Part shown: piece after piece, positions 23,421 to 32,610 of the stretch
How the letters are laid out: every line of letters begins with the position of its first letter
How positions within the stretch are numbered: the first letter of the stretch is position 1
Source of the DNA: CAWAYR01 sp050250875
GTDB lineage: Bacteria > Acidobacteriota > Vicinamibacteria > Vicinamibacterales > UBA2999
Direction of reading: 5' to 3'
Assembly (NCBI GenBank): GCA_050250875.1
Contig: JBFWNV010000013.1
Location: 1 to 64,000, forward strand
DNA length: 64,000 nucleotides
Position numbers and translations under genes: made by a program
Notes under the pieces: generated by a model
The model's input: only the letters and a program-made list of their open reading frames with translations
The model's database searches: none
What the model was told of the DNA's origin: nothing

Positions 23421-24514
23421 CCCTGAGTCCCCGCTCACTGGCGGAGCTGCAAGAGGCGGTCGCGGCATCGCGTCCGGGCCCGCTGCGCATCCGCGGCGGC
23501 GGCAGCAAACGCGTCGCCGCGCGTGACGGCGCCACGCTCGACACCCGCGGGCTGTCCGGCATCGTCGCCTACAACGCCGCCGAGTGCGTCGTCACCGCGC
23601 TGGCCGGGACGCCGGTGCGCGACGTGCAGCGCGTGCTCGCCGACCACGGCCAGTACCTGCCGTTCGATCCGCCGTTGGCGCAGGCCGGCGCGACCATCGG
23701 CGGCACCGTGGCCGGCGGGCTCAGCGGCTCGTGCCGCCTGCGCTACGGGGGGATCCGCGATTTCGTCATCGGCGCGGCGGTGGTCGATGGCGACGGCCGG
23801 CTCGTCCGCTCCGGCGGCCAGGTGGTGAAGAACGCCGCCGGCTTCCTGCTGCACCACGCGCTGGTCGGCAGCGCCGGACGGTACGGCGTCGTCGGGGAAG
23901 TCGCCTTCAAGGTCTTCCCCGCCCCGGAGGCGTGCCGCACCGTGCGCGTCGCCTGCGCCTCGCTGGCCGATGCCATCGAGCGCGGCCGGCGGCTCCGCGA
24001 GGCGATGCCCGACCTCGACGCGCTGGACGTCGATCTGGTGGACGCGACGGTGTGGGCGAGGCTGGCCGGCGCAGCCGTCGCGCTGCCGCCGCGGGTGGAG
24101 CGCGCCCGCGGTGCCGTCGCCGGCGCCGCCGTCGCGGTCCTCGACGGCGACGACGACCGCCGCATCTGGGCCGACGGCGCCGAACTGGCGTGGGCGCCGC
24201 CGGCGGCCACCGTAATCAAGGTGCCGACGACGCCCGGCCGGCTGGCCTCACTCGCTGGTCCGCTCGTCGCCCTCGGGCGCGCCCGGGCGATCGCCGCCGG
24301 GTCGGCCGTGCTGGTGGCCACCACGCGGCCACTCGACGACGTCCACGCGGTGCTCGAGGCGCAGGCCAGCCGCGGGGTGGTAGTACGCGGCGCCGCCTGC
24401 GGGCGAATCCTGGGTGGGCGCGGCGCCGGCGGTGCCCCGACGTTCGCGGGCGGGTCCCAGCTCTTCGACGAACGCGTGCGGCGAGCGCTCGATCCCGCCG
24501 GTCGGTTCGCATAG
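23417..24514 (+). CDS. glcE: Glycolate/D-lactate oxidase FAD-binding subunit GlcE
   Basis: A 365-residue FAD_binding_4 protein, the second flavin-domain subunit of the GlcDEF complex. Blocks: LRIRGGGSKR, TALAGTPVRDVQRVLADHGQ, GATIGGTVAGGLSGSCRLRYG and RSGGQVVKNAAGF. It starts at a GTG inside the glcD stop (GTGA overlap), indicating coupled translation and fixed stoichiometry. It is shorter and lacks the full FAD-oxidase C domain, as in GlcE. The next gene glcF begins 7 nt after its stop. Confidence 0.9.
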   Translation: MTLSPRSLAELQEAVAASRPGPLRIRGGGSKRVAARDGATLDTRGLSGIVAYNAAECVVTALAGTPVRDVQRVLADHGQYLPFDPPLAQAGATIGGTVAGGLSGSCRLRYGGIRDFVIGAAVVDGDGRLVRSGGQVVKNAAGFLLHHALVGSAGRYGVVGEVAFKVFPAPEACRTVRVACASLADAIERGRRLREAMPDLDALDVDLVDATVWARLAGAAVALPPRVERARGAVAGAAVAVLDGDDDRRIWADGAELAWAPPAATVIKVPTTPGRLASLAGPLVALGRARAIAAGSAVLVATTRPLDDVHAVLEAQASRGVVVRGAACGRILGGRGAGGAPTFAGGSQLFDERVRRALDPAGRFA

Positions 24515-24521
24515 GCGTCGC

Positions 24522-25742
24522 ATGCATCACCGCATTCCCACCGCCAGCCTGGGACCGCACGGCGCGGCCATGGCCAACGCCGTGTCCACCTGCGTGCACT
24601 GCGGGTTCTGCCTGCCCGCCTGCCCGACCTACAAGGTGCTCGGCGAGGAAATGGACTCGCCGCGCGGCCGCATCGTCCTCATGAAGGAGGTGCTCGAGGG
24701 CACGATGCCGCTGGCCGACGCCGCCGTGCATCTCGACCGCTGCCTCGGCTGCCTCGCCTGCGAGACGGCCTGTCCCTCGGGCGTGCCCTACCGCCACCTC
24801 ATCACGCCGATGCGGCAGCGGCTGGCGGACGGACGGAGCGCCGTCGCCCGGACCCGGCTGTCGTGGCTGCTCGGGGTCATGGAATCGCCGCGGCGGTTCC
24901 GGCGGGCGCTGGCGGCTGGCCGCCTGGCGCGCCCTCTGGCCGGAATGCTGCCGGCCTCGCTCGGCTCGATGCTGGGGCTGATGCCGGCGCGCGTCCCGGC
25001 GGCGACGGCGCACCTTGCCGTCGTGCCGGCGCAGGGCGTGCGGCGGGGCCGGGTGGCGCTGATGACCGGCTGCGTGCAGGACGTGCTCCGCCCGTCGATC
25101 ACCACGGCGACCGCGCGGGTGCTGGCCCGCCAGGGCGTCGACGTGGTGATTCCGGCGGGCCAGGAGTGCTGCGGGGCCCTGGCGGCGCACAGCGGCGCGC
25201 TCGATCGCGGTGAGCGCCTCGCCGCGGCGCACCGGCGCGCCTTTCCCCCCGATGTGGACGCGATCGTGACCACCGCCGCGGGCTGCGGGTCGTGGCTGAA
25301 GGAGCGCGGCGCCGACGGGCCGCGGGTGCTCGACGCCGCGGAATACCTCGACGCCGTCGGCCTGGCCACACCCATCGCCTCGTCGCGGCCACGCCGGGTC
25401 GCGTATCAGGATGCCTGTCATCTATCCCACGGCCAGCAGGTAGACGCGGCGCCGCGCCGGCTCCTGCAGCAGGTCGAGGGCCTCACGCTCGTTCCCCTGG
25501 CCGATGCCGGCCTCTGCTGCGGCTCGGCCGGCCTCTACAACATCGAGCAGCCGGCCCTGGCCGCCGAACTCGGACGCCGCAAGGCGGCGGCCGTCGCCGC
25601 GGCTGGCGTCGACGTGGTCGTCTCGGGCAACATCGGGTGCCTGACGCAGCTCGCCGCGGTGGCGCCGGACGGCCGGCCGGTCGCGGCCTGGCACACGATG
25701 GAGCTGCTGGCCGATCCGGATCTCGACGGGTCGGGGCGCTGA
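24522..25742 (+). CDS. glcF: Glycolate/D-lactate oxidase iron-sulfur subunit GlcF
   Basis: A 406-residue iron-sulfur protein. The two ferredoxin-type 4Fe-4S motifs are CVHCGFCLPACP (about residues 23-34) and CLGCLACETACP (about 73-84). Two CCG domains follow (CCGALAAHSG, and DACHLSHGQ with GLCCGSAGLYN), typical of GlcF and heterodisulfide-reductase-like subunits. It passes electrons from the flavin subunits to the quinone pool at the cytoplasmic membrane. It is 7 nt after glcE and 14 nt before larA, within one operon. Confidence 0.92.
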   Translation: MHHRIPTASLGPHGAAMANAVSTCVHCGFCLPACPTYKVLGEEMDSPRGRIVLMKEVLEGTMPLADAAVHLDRCLGCLACETACPSGVPYRHLITPMRQRLADGRSAVARTRLSWLLGVMESPRRFRRALAAGRLARPLAGMLPASLGSMLGLMPARVPAATAHLAVVPAQGVRRGRVALMTGCVQDVLRPSITTATARVLARQGVDVVIPAGQECCGALAAHSGALDRGERLAAAHRRAFPPDVDAIVTTAAGCGSWLKERGADGPRVLDAAEYLDAVGLATPIASSRPRRVAYQDACHLSHGQQVDAAPRRLLQQVEGLTLVPLADAGLCCGSAGLYNIEQPALAAELGRRKAAAVAAAGVDVVVSGNIGCLTQLAAVAPDGRPVAAWHTMELLADPDLDGSGR

Positions 25743-25756
25743 GGAGACCGACGCCA

Positions 25757-27025
25757 ATGCGAGTGCAGCTCGACTACGGCAGCGAGGGCCTGGCCATCGA
25801 CCTGCCCGACGATCGCACCGAGGTGGTGACGCCGCGGCACGAGCCGGCGCTCGCCGACCCGCGGGCGGCGCTGGCCGCGGCCCTGGCCGAGCCAGTCGGC
25901 CGGCCGCCGCTGGCCGCGATCGCGCGCTCCGGCCACCGCGTGGCGATCTCGGTGTGCGACGTCACCCGGGCGCAGCCGCGAGAGCTGATGCTCGAGGCGC
26001 TGCTGGCGGCGATGCCGTCGGTCAAGCCCGACCGGGTCACGATCCTCGTCGCCACCGGCACGCACCGCGCCAACACGCCCGAGGAACTGGTGCGCATGCT
26101 CGGCGCCCCCATCGTCGAGCGCTACCGCGTGGTGAACCACGACGCCCGCGACGAGGCGGCGCTGGTGCTGGCCGGCGAGACGCCGTCCGGCGTGCCGGTC
26201 TGGCTCAACCGCCACTGGCTCGAGGCCGACGTGCGCATCACCACCGGCTTCGTCGAGCCGCACTTCTTCGCCGGCTTCAGCGGCGGTCCCAAGATGGTCG
26301 CTCCCGGCCTGGCCGGACTGGCGACCACGCTGGTGCTGCACGACGCACGGCACATCGGCCATCCGAAAGCCACCTGGGGCATCACCGAGGGCAACCCGGT
26401 GCACGACGACGTCCGTGCCATCGCCCGGATGACCGGCGTGCACTTCGCCCTCGACGTGGCGCTCAACCGCGACCAGGCCATCACCAGGGTGTTCGCCGGC
26501 GAGCTGTTCGCCGAACATGCCGCCGCCTGCGCGCACGTCAAACGCGTGTCGATGCGGCCGGTCGAGGCGCCGTTCGACGTCGTGGTCACGACCAACTCCG
26601 GCTACCCCCTCGATCAGAACCTGTATCAGGCGGTGAAGGGCATGTCGGCCGCCGCCGGCATCGTCAAGGACGGCGGCACGATCGTCTGTGCCGCCGAGTG
26701 CCGCGACGGCATCCCCGACCACGGGCCGTACGGCCGCCTGCTGCGGGAGCGCCGCTCCCCGGCGGAGCTGCTCGAGATGGTCGAGGCCCCCGGCTTCGCC
26801 GAACAGGACGCCTGGCAGGTGCAGGTGCAGGCGATGATCCAGCGCAAGGCGCGCGTGCTGGTCAAGGCCGGCGGGCTGAGCCACGAGCAGCTGCGGGCCG
26901 CGCACTTCGAGCCGGTGACCGATGTCGGGATGGCGGTGCGCCAGGCGCTTGGCGAGGCCGGGGCCGAGGCCACGCTGGCCGTGCTGCCCCACGGTCCGCA
27001 GACGATTCCTTACGTGGCCTCGTAG
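25757..27025 (+). CDS. larA: Nickel-pincer lactate racemase LarA
   Basis: A 422-residue LarA-family enzyme that interconverts D- and L-lactate or a related 2-hydroxy acid. All four residues that hold the nickel pincer nucleotide in Lactobacillus plantarum LarA (His108, His174, Lys184, His200) have counterparts at identical spacing: His103 in ATGTHR, His169 in VEPHFFAG, Lys179 in SGGPKM and His195 in LVLHDARH. It is the last gene of the glcDEF operon and would feed L-lactate taken up by LldP into a D-specific oxidase. The pincer-cofactor genes larB, larC and larE are not in the window. It is convergent with the CHAT gene. Confidence 0.9.
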   Translation: MRVQLDYGSEGLAIDLPDDRTEVVTPRHEPALADPRAALAAALAEPVGRPPLAAIARSGHRVAISVCDVTRAQPRELMLEALLAAMPSVKPDRVTILVATGTHRANTPEELVRMLGAPIVERYRVVNHDARDEAALVLAGETPSGVPVWLNRHWLEADVRITTGFVEPHFFAGFSGGPKMVAPGLAGLATTLVLHDARHIGHPKATWGITEGNPVHDDVRAIARMTGVHFALDVALNRDQAITRVFAGELFAEHAAACAHVKRVSMRPVEAPFDVVVTTNSGYPLDQNLYQAVKGMSAAAGIVKDGGTIVCAAECRDGIPDHGPYGRLLRERRSPAELLEMVEAPGFAEQDAWQVQVQAMIQRKARVLVKAGGLSHEQLRAAHFEPVTDVGMAVRQALGEAGAEATLAVLPHGPQTIPYVAS

Positions 27026-27056
27026 CGTTCGTCCGGCAGCAGGGGCCGCCGCGCCA

Positions 27057-30000
27057 TCAGCGCCAGTCGCCGACCAGCGTGAAGCCCGCCCAGTAGTAGG
27101 GATCGCGCCAGGCAGTGGTGGCCCGCATCTCGCGCTGCGCCGCACGCAACGCCGCGGCCGGCCGCATCGACCGCTGCAGCATGGCGCGATAGAACCGCGT
27201 CATCAGCTCGGCGGTGGCCGAGTCGTTCACCGCCCACAGGCTGGCCACCACCCGCGGCGCGCCGGCGTACATGAAAGCACGCGCCAGGCCGATCAGCCCC
27301 TCGCCCTTGATGTCGGTGCCCAGCGCCGTGTCGCAGGCGCTCAGCACCACCAGTTCGGCGTTGAGCCGCAGGTTGTAGATGTCGTGCAGCCGCAGGTAGC
27401 CGTTGCGGTAGCCGCCGCGGCGATCGACCAGCGAGAGAATCAGCCCTGACAGCGCCGGCCGGGCGCTGTCGAACACGCCGTGCGTGGCGAAGTGCACGAT
27501 GCGGTAGTCGCGCAAGGCGCGGCCCAGGGCCGTCTCGCGGGTGGCGTCGAAGCCGGTGGCTTTGAGGACGCCGCCCGCCGGCACCAGCGCGGCGATCGCC
27601 TCCGCCTCGTCGCGCGAGAACGGCAGACGGGGCAGCGATGCCCGGCCCAGGGCGGTGCGCGAGAGCAGCGCCGAGGCCGTCGTGGCGCGGTCCGTCGTCG
27701 GCGATTCGCGGTCCGCGACCCGGGGGTCGGCGCGTTCGAAGACCGGGTCGGCGAGCACGGCCAACGCCCGGGTCGGCGGCTCGATCTGCCGGTCGCGGCG
27801 CAACGCGGCGATGACCGACGCCGACGGCAGCCGCACGATCTCGTGACGTTCGGCGAGCAGGCCGCCCACCGGCGCCGCCGGCCGGGGCAGCGGCAGCGCA
27901 TTGAGCGGCAGGATGTCGAGCACGCCGGCGGTGACCACGGCCAACCGCCGGCCGCGCCAGGCGCCGTCGAGCGTGCCGGCGATCGGGCCCAGCAGCGCGT
28001 CGCTGACCGCCTGGCCGTCGGCGTGGCGGCGGCGGTCGGCGGTGGCGACGCGGCGCGCATAGGCCGCTTCGTCCTCGCCGTCGCGCGGCTGGCGGGCCAC
28101 CACGCCCTCGTACCAGCGTCGGGCCAGGCGTTCGACCTCGGCGCGCCCGGGCAGCGCATGGAGCGTGAGGGACTCCCGGGTCACCGCCCACAGCCAGCTG
28201 CGCGCCTCGCCGAGCGCGAACTCCAGCAGCACGGTGTCGTCGTCGATCACCTCCTGCCGAATCCGCTCGGCGGTCAACGGCTGCGGCCGGACCAGGTCTG
28301 CATAGGCCGGACTTCGTCGCCGGATGTCGGCCTGCAGCCGCGCGTACTCGGCCGAGAGCTGCTCGACGTCGCGCTGACGCGCCGCGGCGCCCGCGCTCGT
28401 GCCGGTGCCTTCCGCCAGGGCCGCCGACAACCGGCTGGAGGCGGTGTTGAGCGCCTTCTGCAACCGCTGCTCCTCGGCGAGCAGATCGGGCGGGACGCCC
28501 TCCCGCAGATCGACGCCGCCATCCAGCACGGCGTCGAGCAGCACCCGGGCGCGCGCCCGTTCGCTGACCTGGAGCGCGACGGCGTCGTGACCGGCGGTGG
28601 GATCGGCGAGGTGCCGCCGATGCAGGACGTCCAGGTACAGATCGTAACGGTCGAGTTCGGCGGCGACGAACGACGCCCGCAATTCGGGGCTGCTGATGTT
28701 CGAGCGCATCGTCTCGTCGATGGTCACGGCGGCCTCGAGATGGCGCGCCGCGGCGGCCACGTCGCCACGGTCGCGCTCGAGCAGCGCCAGTTCGGTGAGG
28801 TCGTCCCGCTCCGAGACCGGGAACTGCACACGACGCGACTCGGCCAGCGCCTCGGTGAGCACGGTGGCCGCCTCGTCGAAGCGGCCCAACGCGCGCAACG
28901 CCCGGCCCATCCCGGTGAGCGCGATCGCCTCCTCGTCGCGATTGGGCAGCGCCCGTGACAGCCGCAACCCCTGCTCGAGCACCGCGAGCGCCTCGGCGTG
29001 GCGGCCGGCGGCCGACAGCACCTGGCCCAGCGCGTTGAGCGCGCCGGCTTCGCGCACGCCGTCGCCGATCGTCCGGCTGATCATCAGGGCTTCTTCGGCA
29101 TGTGCACGGCCGGCGTCGAACTCGCCACGCCCGCGGCGCACGATGGCCAGGTTGATGAGGGCGTGGTATTGCGACCGGGTGTCGCCGGCAGCGCGGCGGT
29201 GGGCCAGCGCCTGTTCGTAGAACTCCAGGGCCTTGTCGAGCTCGCCGAGCGTCTTGTAGGCAACGCCGAGGTTGTTGAGGATGAGACCCTCCATCTGGCC
29301 GTCGGCGGTGGCCCGGGCCAGTGTCAACGCCCGCTCGTAGAGATCGACGGCGTGCTCGACGTCGCCACGGCGCCGATAGGCGATGGCCGCGTCGTTCAAG
29401 CCGCGCGCCTCGCTGTTGCGGGCGCCCAGCGACGCGGCGACCGCCCAGGCCTCGTCGAGGGCCTCGGCGCCGGCGGGATAGTCGCCGCGGCCGACCAGGA
29501 TGTTGCCGACCAGGCGCAGCGCACGCGCCAGGCCACCCTGCTCGCCGGTCTCGCGCGCCAGCTGCACGGCGGTGCGACCGCGGTCGAGCGCCTCGGGCTT
29601 CGACAGGTAGTTCTCGGTGATGCCCAGCTCGAGGGTCGTCATCATCACCCCGGCGGCGTCGCCGGCCGCGGTGAACCTCGCCAGGGCGGTCTCGAATCCT
29701 TGCACGGCCTCCGGCCAGGTCGCCGCCTTGCCCGGATCGCGCAGCGCGCGTGCCCGGGCGAACCCGCGGTGTCCCTCCACGGCGAGCCGGTCGGCATCGG
29801 TCGCCGGCCGGATGGCGTCGACGTGCAGCCGGTAAGCGCCACGAGCCGACGCCTTCGCGCCGGTCACCTCGATCGTGTGACGGCCGCCGTCGGGCACGAT
29901 CGCGACCAGATGCTCAGGACGATACTCGTCGTCCATCGCGTTCAGCACGAGCATCGGCTCGCCGGCGGGCGCGCGTAACGTGAGCGAGAGGTCGATTCCG

Positions 30001-30242
30001 CGCTGCTCGACGGTGATCGCGACGACGTCGCCGGCGGCGAGCGACACCGTCGCGGTACCGGTCTCGCCGGGCCCGAGTTCGCCCGCGACACTGGCGCCGG
30101 CGTTCAAGGCGGCGCGCTCCGCCGAGGGGCGGATGGGCATCGAGCCACTGGTCTGCGCGGCGAGGGCGCCGACGACCGCCCAGCACCCGCCCAGCCCGGC
30201 GACCGCCGCCAGGGTTCGCCCCGGTAAATTGCCGACCTGCAC
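27057..30242 (-). CDS. TPR-CHAT protease-like protein, exported
   Basis: A 1061-residue protein. An N-terminal signal or anchor segment (LAAVAGLGGCWAVVGALAA) is followed by a PPC-like beta domain (to ~150), about eight TPRs (170-480; for example LGVAYKTLGELDKALEFYEQAL), a coiled-coil-like linker, and a C-terminal CHAT domain (about 770-1060). CHAT is a caspase/separase-type peptidase fold. Its catalytic pair is present as His921 in HFATHG and Cys970 in LSACDTALG. CHAT proteins cleave partners in some defence systems, but export and the TPR array point here to an envelope role, as in many Acidobacteria and Cyanobacteria. It starts at a GTG. No partner gene is adjacent. Confidence 0.88.
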   Translation of the reverse strand: MQVGNLPGRTLAAVAGLGGCWAVVGALAAQTSGSMPIRPSAERAALNAGASVAGELGPGETGTATVSLAAGDVVAITVEQRGIDLSLTLRAPAGEPMLVLNAMDDEYRPEHLVAIVPDGGRHTIEVTGAKASARGAYRLHVDAIRPATDADRLAVEGHRGFARARALRDPGKAATWPEAVQGFETALARFTAAGDAAGVMMTTLELGITENYLSKPEALDRGRTAVQLARETGEQGGLARALRLVGNILVGRGDYPAGAEALDEAWAVAASLGARNSEARGLNDAAIAYRRRGDVEHAVDLYERALTLARATADGQMEGLILNNLGVAYKTLGELDKALEFYEQALAHRRAAGDTRSQYHALINLAIVRRGRGEFDAGRAHAEEALMISRTIGDGVREAGALNALGQVLSAAGRHAEALAVLEQGLRLSRALPNRDEEAIALTGMGRALRALGRFDEAATVLTEALAESRRVQFPVSERDDLTELALLERDRGDVAAAARHLEAAVTIDETMRSNISSPELRASFVAAELDRYDLYLDVLHRRHLADPTAGHDAVALQVSERARARVLLDAVLDGGVDLREGVPPDLLAEEQRLQKALNTASSRLSAALAEGTGTSAGAAARQRDVEQLSAEYARLQADIRRRSPAYADLVRPQPLTAERIRQEVIDDDTVLLEFALGEARSWLWAVTRESLTLHALPGRAEVERLARRWYEGVVARQPRDGEDEAAYARRVATADRRRHADGQAVSDALLGPIAGTLDGAWRGRRLAVVTAGVLDILPLNALPLPRPAAPVGGLLAERHEIVRLPSASVIAALRRDRQIEPPTRALAVLADPVFERADPRVADRESPTTDRATTASALLSRTALGRASLPRLPFSRDEAEAIAALVPAGGVLKATGFDATRETALGRALRDYRIVHFATHGVFDSARPALSGLILSLVDRRGGYRNGYLRLHDIYNLRLNAELVVLSACDTALGTDIKGEGLIGLARAFMYAGAPRVVASLWAVNDSATAELMTRFYRAMLQRSMRPAAALRAAQREMRATTAWRDPYYWAGFTLVGDWR

Positions 30243-30307
30243 GTCCGCTTCGCTCGCCCCCGGATTCTAGCCGCGATTCGCGGCCGCGTGGTTCGACTGC
30301 AGCCGGC

Positions 30308-31572
30308 TCAGCGGTTCGGCCTCCACTCCACGAACACGTCCACCGCATCATCGAACGCCATCATCCTTCCGACCGGCTTGCTGCTGGTCGCATCGACGAT
30401 GAAGACGCCGCCGGCGCCGGAGATGACCGCCGTCCTGGCGTCGGGCGACAGCTCGGCCTGATCGAACCGCCCGTTGCCGCCGGTGATGAGATCAGGTTGC
30501 TTCTGATGCGTGGCCAGATCGACGACGTGCACGGTGTCGGCGGACGGCACCAGGGCGACGCCAGCACTCGGCATGAACTTCACGGCAAAGCCGCCAGCCG
30601 GGACCTTCTCGAGCACCACGCCGCTTTCGGCGTCGATGACCGTGACGTCGGACGTCTGACTGTTCAGTGCGTAGACGGCCTTGCCGTCCGGGCGGAGCGC
30701 CATGGTCCCGCGCGGCTCCCGCAGGCTGTACTCCGTGTAGGTGTAGGACGACTTGCCCTCGCGCTGCGCCTTTCGCTCGCCCTCGCTGCGTGACGCCTCG
30801 GTGGCCCGCCCGCCCCTGAGCGCCAGGAACATCTTCTTGCCCCTGCGGCCGGTGCGCACCGATTTCGGGCGTGAGCACCGGCCCGCCGGGATTGCCCTCG
30901 AGCGGCACGGTGGCGGTGATGGTGCCGGCGGCGACGTCGAGAAAGCGCAGCTCGGCAGGCAGCAGTGGGGCTTTGCGCGGCTCCTCGCGTGCCGACAGCA
31001 CGACGGCGGTACGGCCGTCGGGCGTGGCCAGGACCGCCGTGGCCGGGCGAGGCAGTTCGATGCGCGACAGCACTTTGGCGGCGGCGAGATCGACGGTGAC
31101 GACTTCACGGGGCAGGTTCTCGGCGGCATTGCGTCCCGTGAACCCCACGCCGACCACCGACAGACGGTCCCCGGCGTCCGACAGCATCGCCGTCGGGGCC
31201 AGCCCCCAGCCGAGCGTCGACCCGCCCGCGCACGGCCAGCGTCCGACCGTCGACGATGGTCACCGCGGCACGCGTCTTGGCCTGATAGCCCTTGTCGCCG
31301 GCGTCGCGGCCTTCGCCACGGTCGAGCACCAGCAGCCGCTGCCCGTCGGCCGTCCGCAGCAACGACGACGGCCTGCCTTGCAGAGCAGCCGTCTGTTCGA
31401 CGCGCCCGCTCGGCAGCGCCAGGGCCGTGAGCGTCCGTGCCTCCTGGTCGAGGACGAGCGCGCGCGAACCGCGGGTCTGCGGCGTGACCGCCGGCGACGA
31501 CGCGCCGCCGGGCAGCCCCGAGATGACCAGGACGGCGATGGTCGCCATCAACATGCGTGTTCGTCCGTGCAT
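30308..31572 (-). pseudogene. Secreted YVTN-type beta-propeller, broken by two frameshifts
   Basis: Three adjacent reading frames together encode one ~420-residue secreted propeller. Frame A (31572 to ~31215) starts at an ATG with GGAGG 5 nt upstream, has a signal peptide (MLMATIAVLVISGLPGG) and blades ending TIVDGRTLAVRGRVDARLG. Frame B (~31200 to ~30870) continues with MLSDAGDRLSVVGVGFTGRNAA and LRFLDVAAGTITATVPLEGNPGGPVL. Frame C (~30870 to 30308) continues RTGRRGKKMFLALRGG, then MALRPDGKAVYALNSQTSDV and HVVDLATHQKQPDLI. No single frame is open throughout. Either the gene is decaying or the sequence has two indels. A third frameshift in the window (kinase at 12622) makes an assembly-quality check worthwhile. 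Confidence 0.7.
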
Positions 31573-31809
31573 ACGGTCCTCCGCGAAGTCGATACGCAGG
31601 GAGTGCCGCGGGCGGGCCGAACATGTCGATCGCGGCGCGCTCGGCCGGCTGCCAACACGTTCCATGGCCCGCCGACACTGATGGCAGAGCTGCTGATGCG
31701 CACCGCTGCCCTGACTCACCCGTCGCGGACCACCGGCCGGCGTCTCGCGACGCGCCCGTTCGGCGCGCTGGGCCGGCCTCGGCGGCGCGGCGGCCTCGGG
31801 GGACTGTTC

Positions 31810-31969
31810 GCAGCCCGGGGTGAAACTCCACCGGCATTCGACCGACGGGGCATCCCCGCTCGCGGCGTTGCTCCTCCCTCAAATATCGGCCAATATTCTC
31901 GGTCGTCGCGCCTGGCGATCGGGGCGCCCCGCCGGTCTCGGTGCTCGGCGGAGTTTCACCCCGGGCTGC
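31810..31969. repeat. 160-bp imperfect palindrome with 20-bp perfect ends
   Basis: The ends are perfect 20-nt inverted repeats: GCAGCCCGGGGTGAAACTCC (31810-31829) and its exact complement at 31950-31969. The centre (31882-31897, AATATCGGCCAATATT) is itself near-palindromic and coincides with the exact midpoint 31889.5. Intervening bases match the opposite strand partially. This resembles a MITE/foldback or REP-type element. No transposase or clear target-site duplication is seen. It abuts the -10-like box of the sigma operon. Confidence 0.8.
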
Positions 31970-31975
31970 TAGCAT
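31970..31975 (+). promoter_or_regulatory. -10-like box abutting the palindrome
   Basis: TAGCAT, starting at the first base after the palindrome and 20 nt before the sigma-factor ATG. If used, its -35 region lies inside the palindrome's right arm. Confidence 0.4.
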
Positions 31976-31995
31976 GTCGGCAGGCTCCCGTCCCG

Positions 31996-32610
31996 ATGTC
32001 CGCTCGCGCTCCGTCGTCCAGTGCCGAAGCCGCCGCCCTCGCCCGGCTGCTGGAGAGGTTGGACGCCGATCCCGCGGCGGCCGGCGAACGCTACGAGGAC
32101 CTCCGGCACACCCTGCTCCGCTTCTTCGAATGGCGACACGTGGCGCAGGCCGACCTCGCCGCTGACGAGACACTCGATCGGCTCGGTCGTCGCCTCGCCG
32201 AGGGCGAGGCGGTGGTCGATGTCCGCGCCTATGCGCTGGGCATCGCCCGACTGGTGGCACTCGAGCACCACCGCCGCCCCGAGGCCCGGCATACGGCGCT
32301 GGACGAGGTGTCGACCCGGCACCTGGCGGCACCGGCGGAACGCGGCGCCGACTCGCCGCAACTCACCTGCTTCGACGGGTGCTTCGCCGCCCTGTCCGAT
32401 GAACACCGGCAGTTCATGCTGAGCTACTACGCGGCAAGCGGGCGGGCCCGTATCGAGGCCAGGGCGGGGCTCGCGTCCCGGCTCGGTCTGTCGGCCAACG
32501 CCCTGCGCCTGCGGGCCCAGCGCGTGCGCGATCGGCTGGAGGAATGCATTCGTGGCTGCCTCGGTCCCCACGCGTCGCTCCCGCTCGGAGGCCGGCATGA
32601 CCCCGCGTGA
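31996..32610 (+). CDS. Divergent ECF-like sigma factor
   Basis: A 204-residue sigma-70-family protein. Region 2 includes RRLAEGEAVVDVRAYALGIARLVALEHHRR, and region 4 ends in the helix-turn-helix LASRLGLSANALRLRAQRVRDRLEECI (about 164-190). It differs from the ECF factor at 10965 and belongs to the group found in Acidobacteria and Myxococcota. Its stop overlaps the start of the anti-sigma-like gene by 14 nt. The ATG at 31996 lies just after the 160-bp palindrome. It probably controls the surface-protein genes downstream. Confidence 0.82.
   Translation: MSARAPSSSAEAAALARLLERLDADPAAAGERYEDLRHTLLRFFEWRHVAQADLAADETLDRLGRRLAEGEAVVDVRAYALGIARLVALEHHRRPEARHTALDEVSTRHLAAPAERGADSPQLTCFDGCFAALSDEHRQFMLSYYAASGRARIEARAGLASRLGLSANALRLRAQRVRDRLEECIRGCLGPHASLPLGGRHDPA

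Larger units (their letters stand above)
31573..31995. other. 423-nt gene-free divergent region
   Basis: Lies between the propeller pseudogene (minus) and the sigma-factor operon (plus). It contains the 160-bp palindrome at 31810-31969 and a TAGCAT -10-like box at 31970-31975. The remaining sequence (31573-31809) has open frames only in shadow phases, with no supported start or ribosome-binding site. Confidence 0.6.

Noticed and set aside
27057..30242. CHAT protein as part of an antiphage system
   Set aside because: No gasdermin, nuclease, Cas-like or other defence gene is adjacent, and the protein appears exported; family membership alone is not enough.
30308..32332. Minus-strand frame extending the propeller through the sigma gene
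   Set aside because: Its upstream part is antisense to the sigma factor and Arg/Pro-rich; the propeller has a well-supported start at 31572 with GGAGG.
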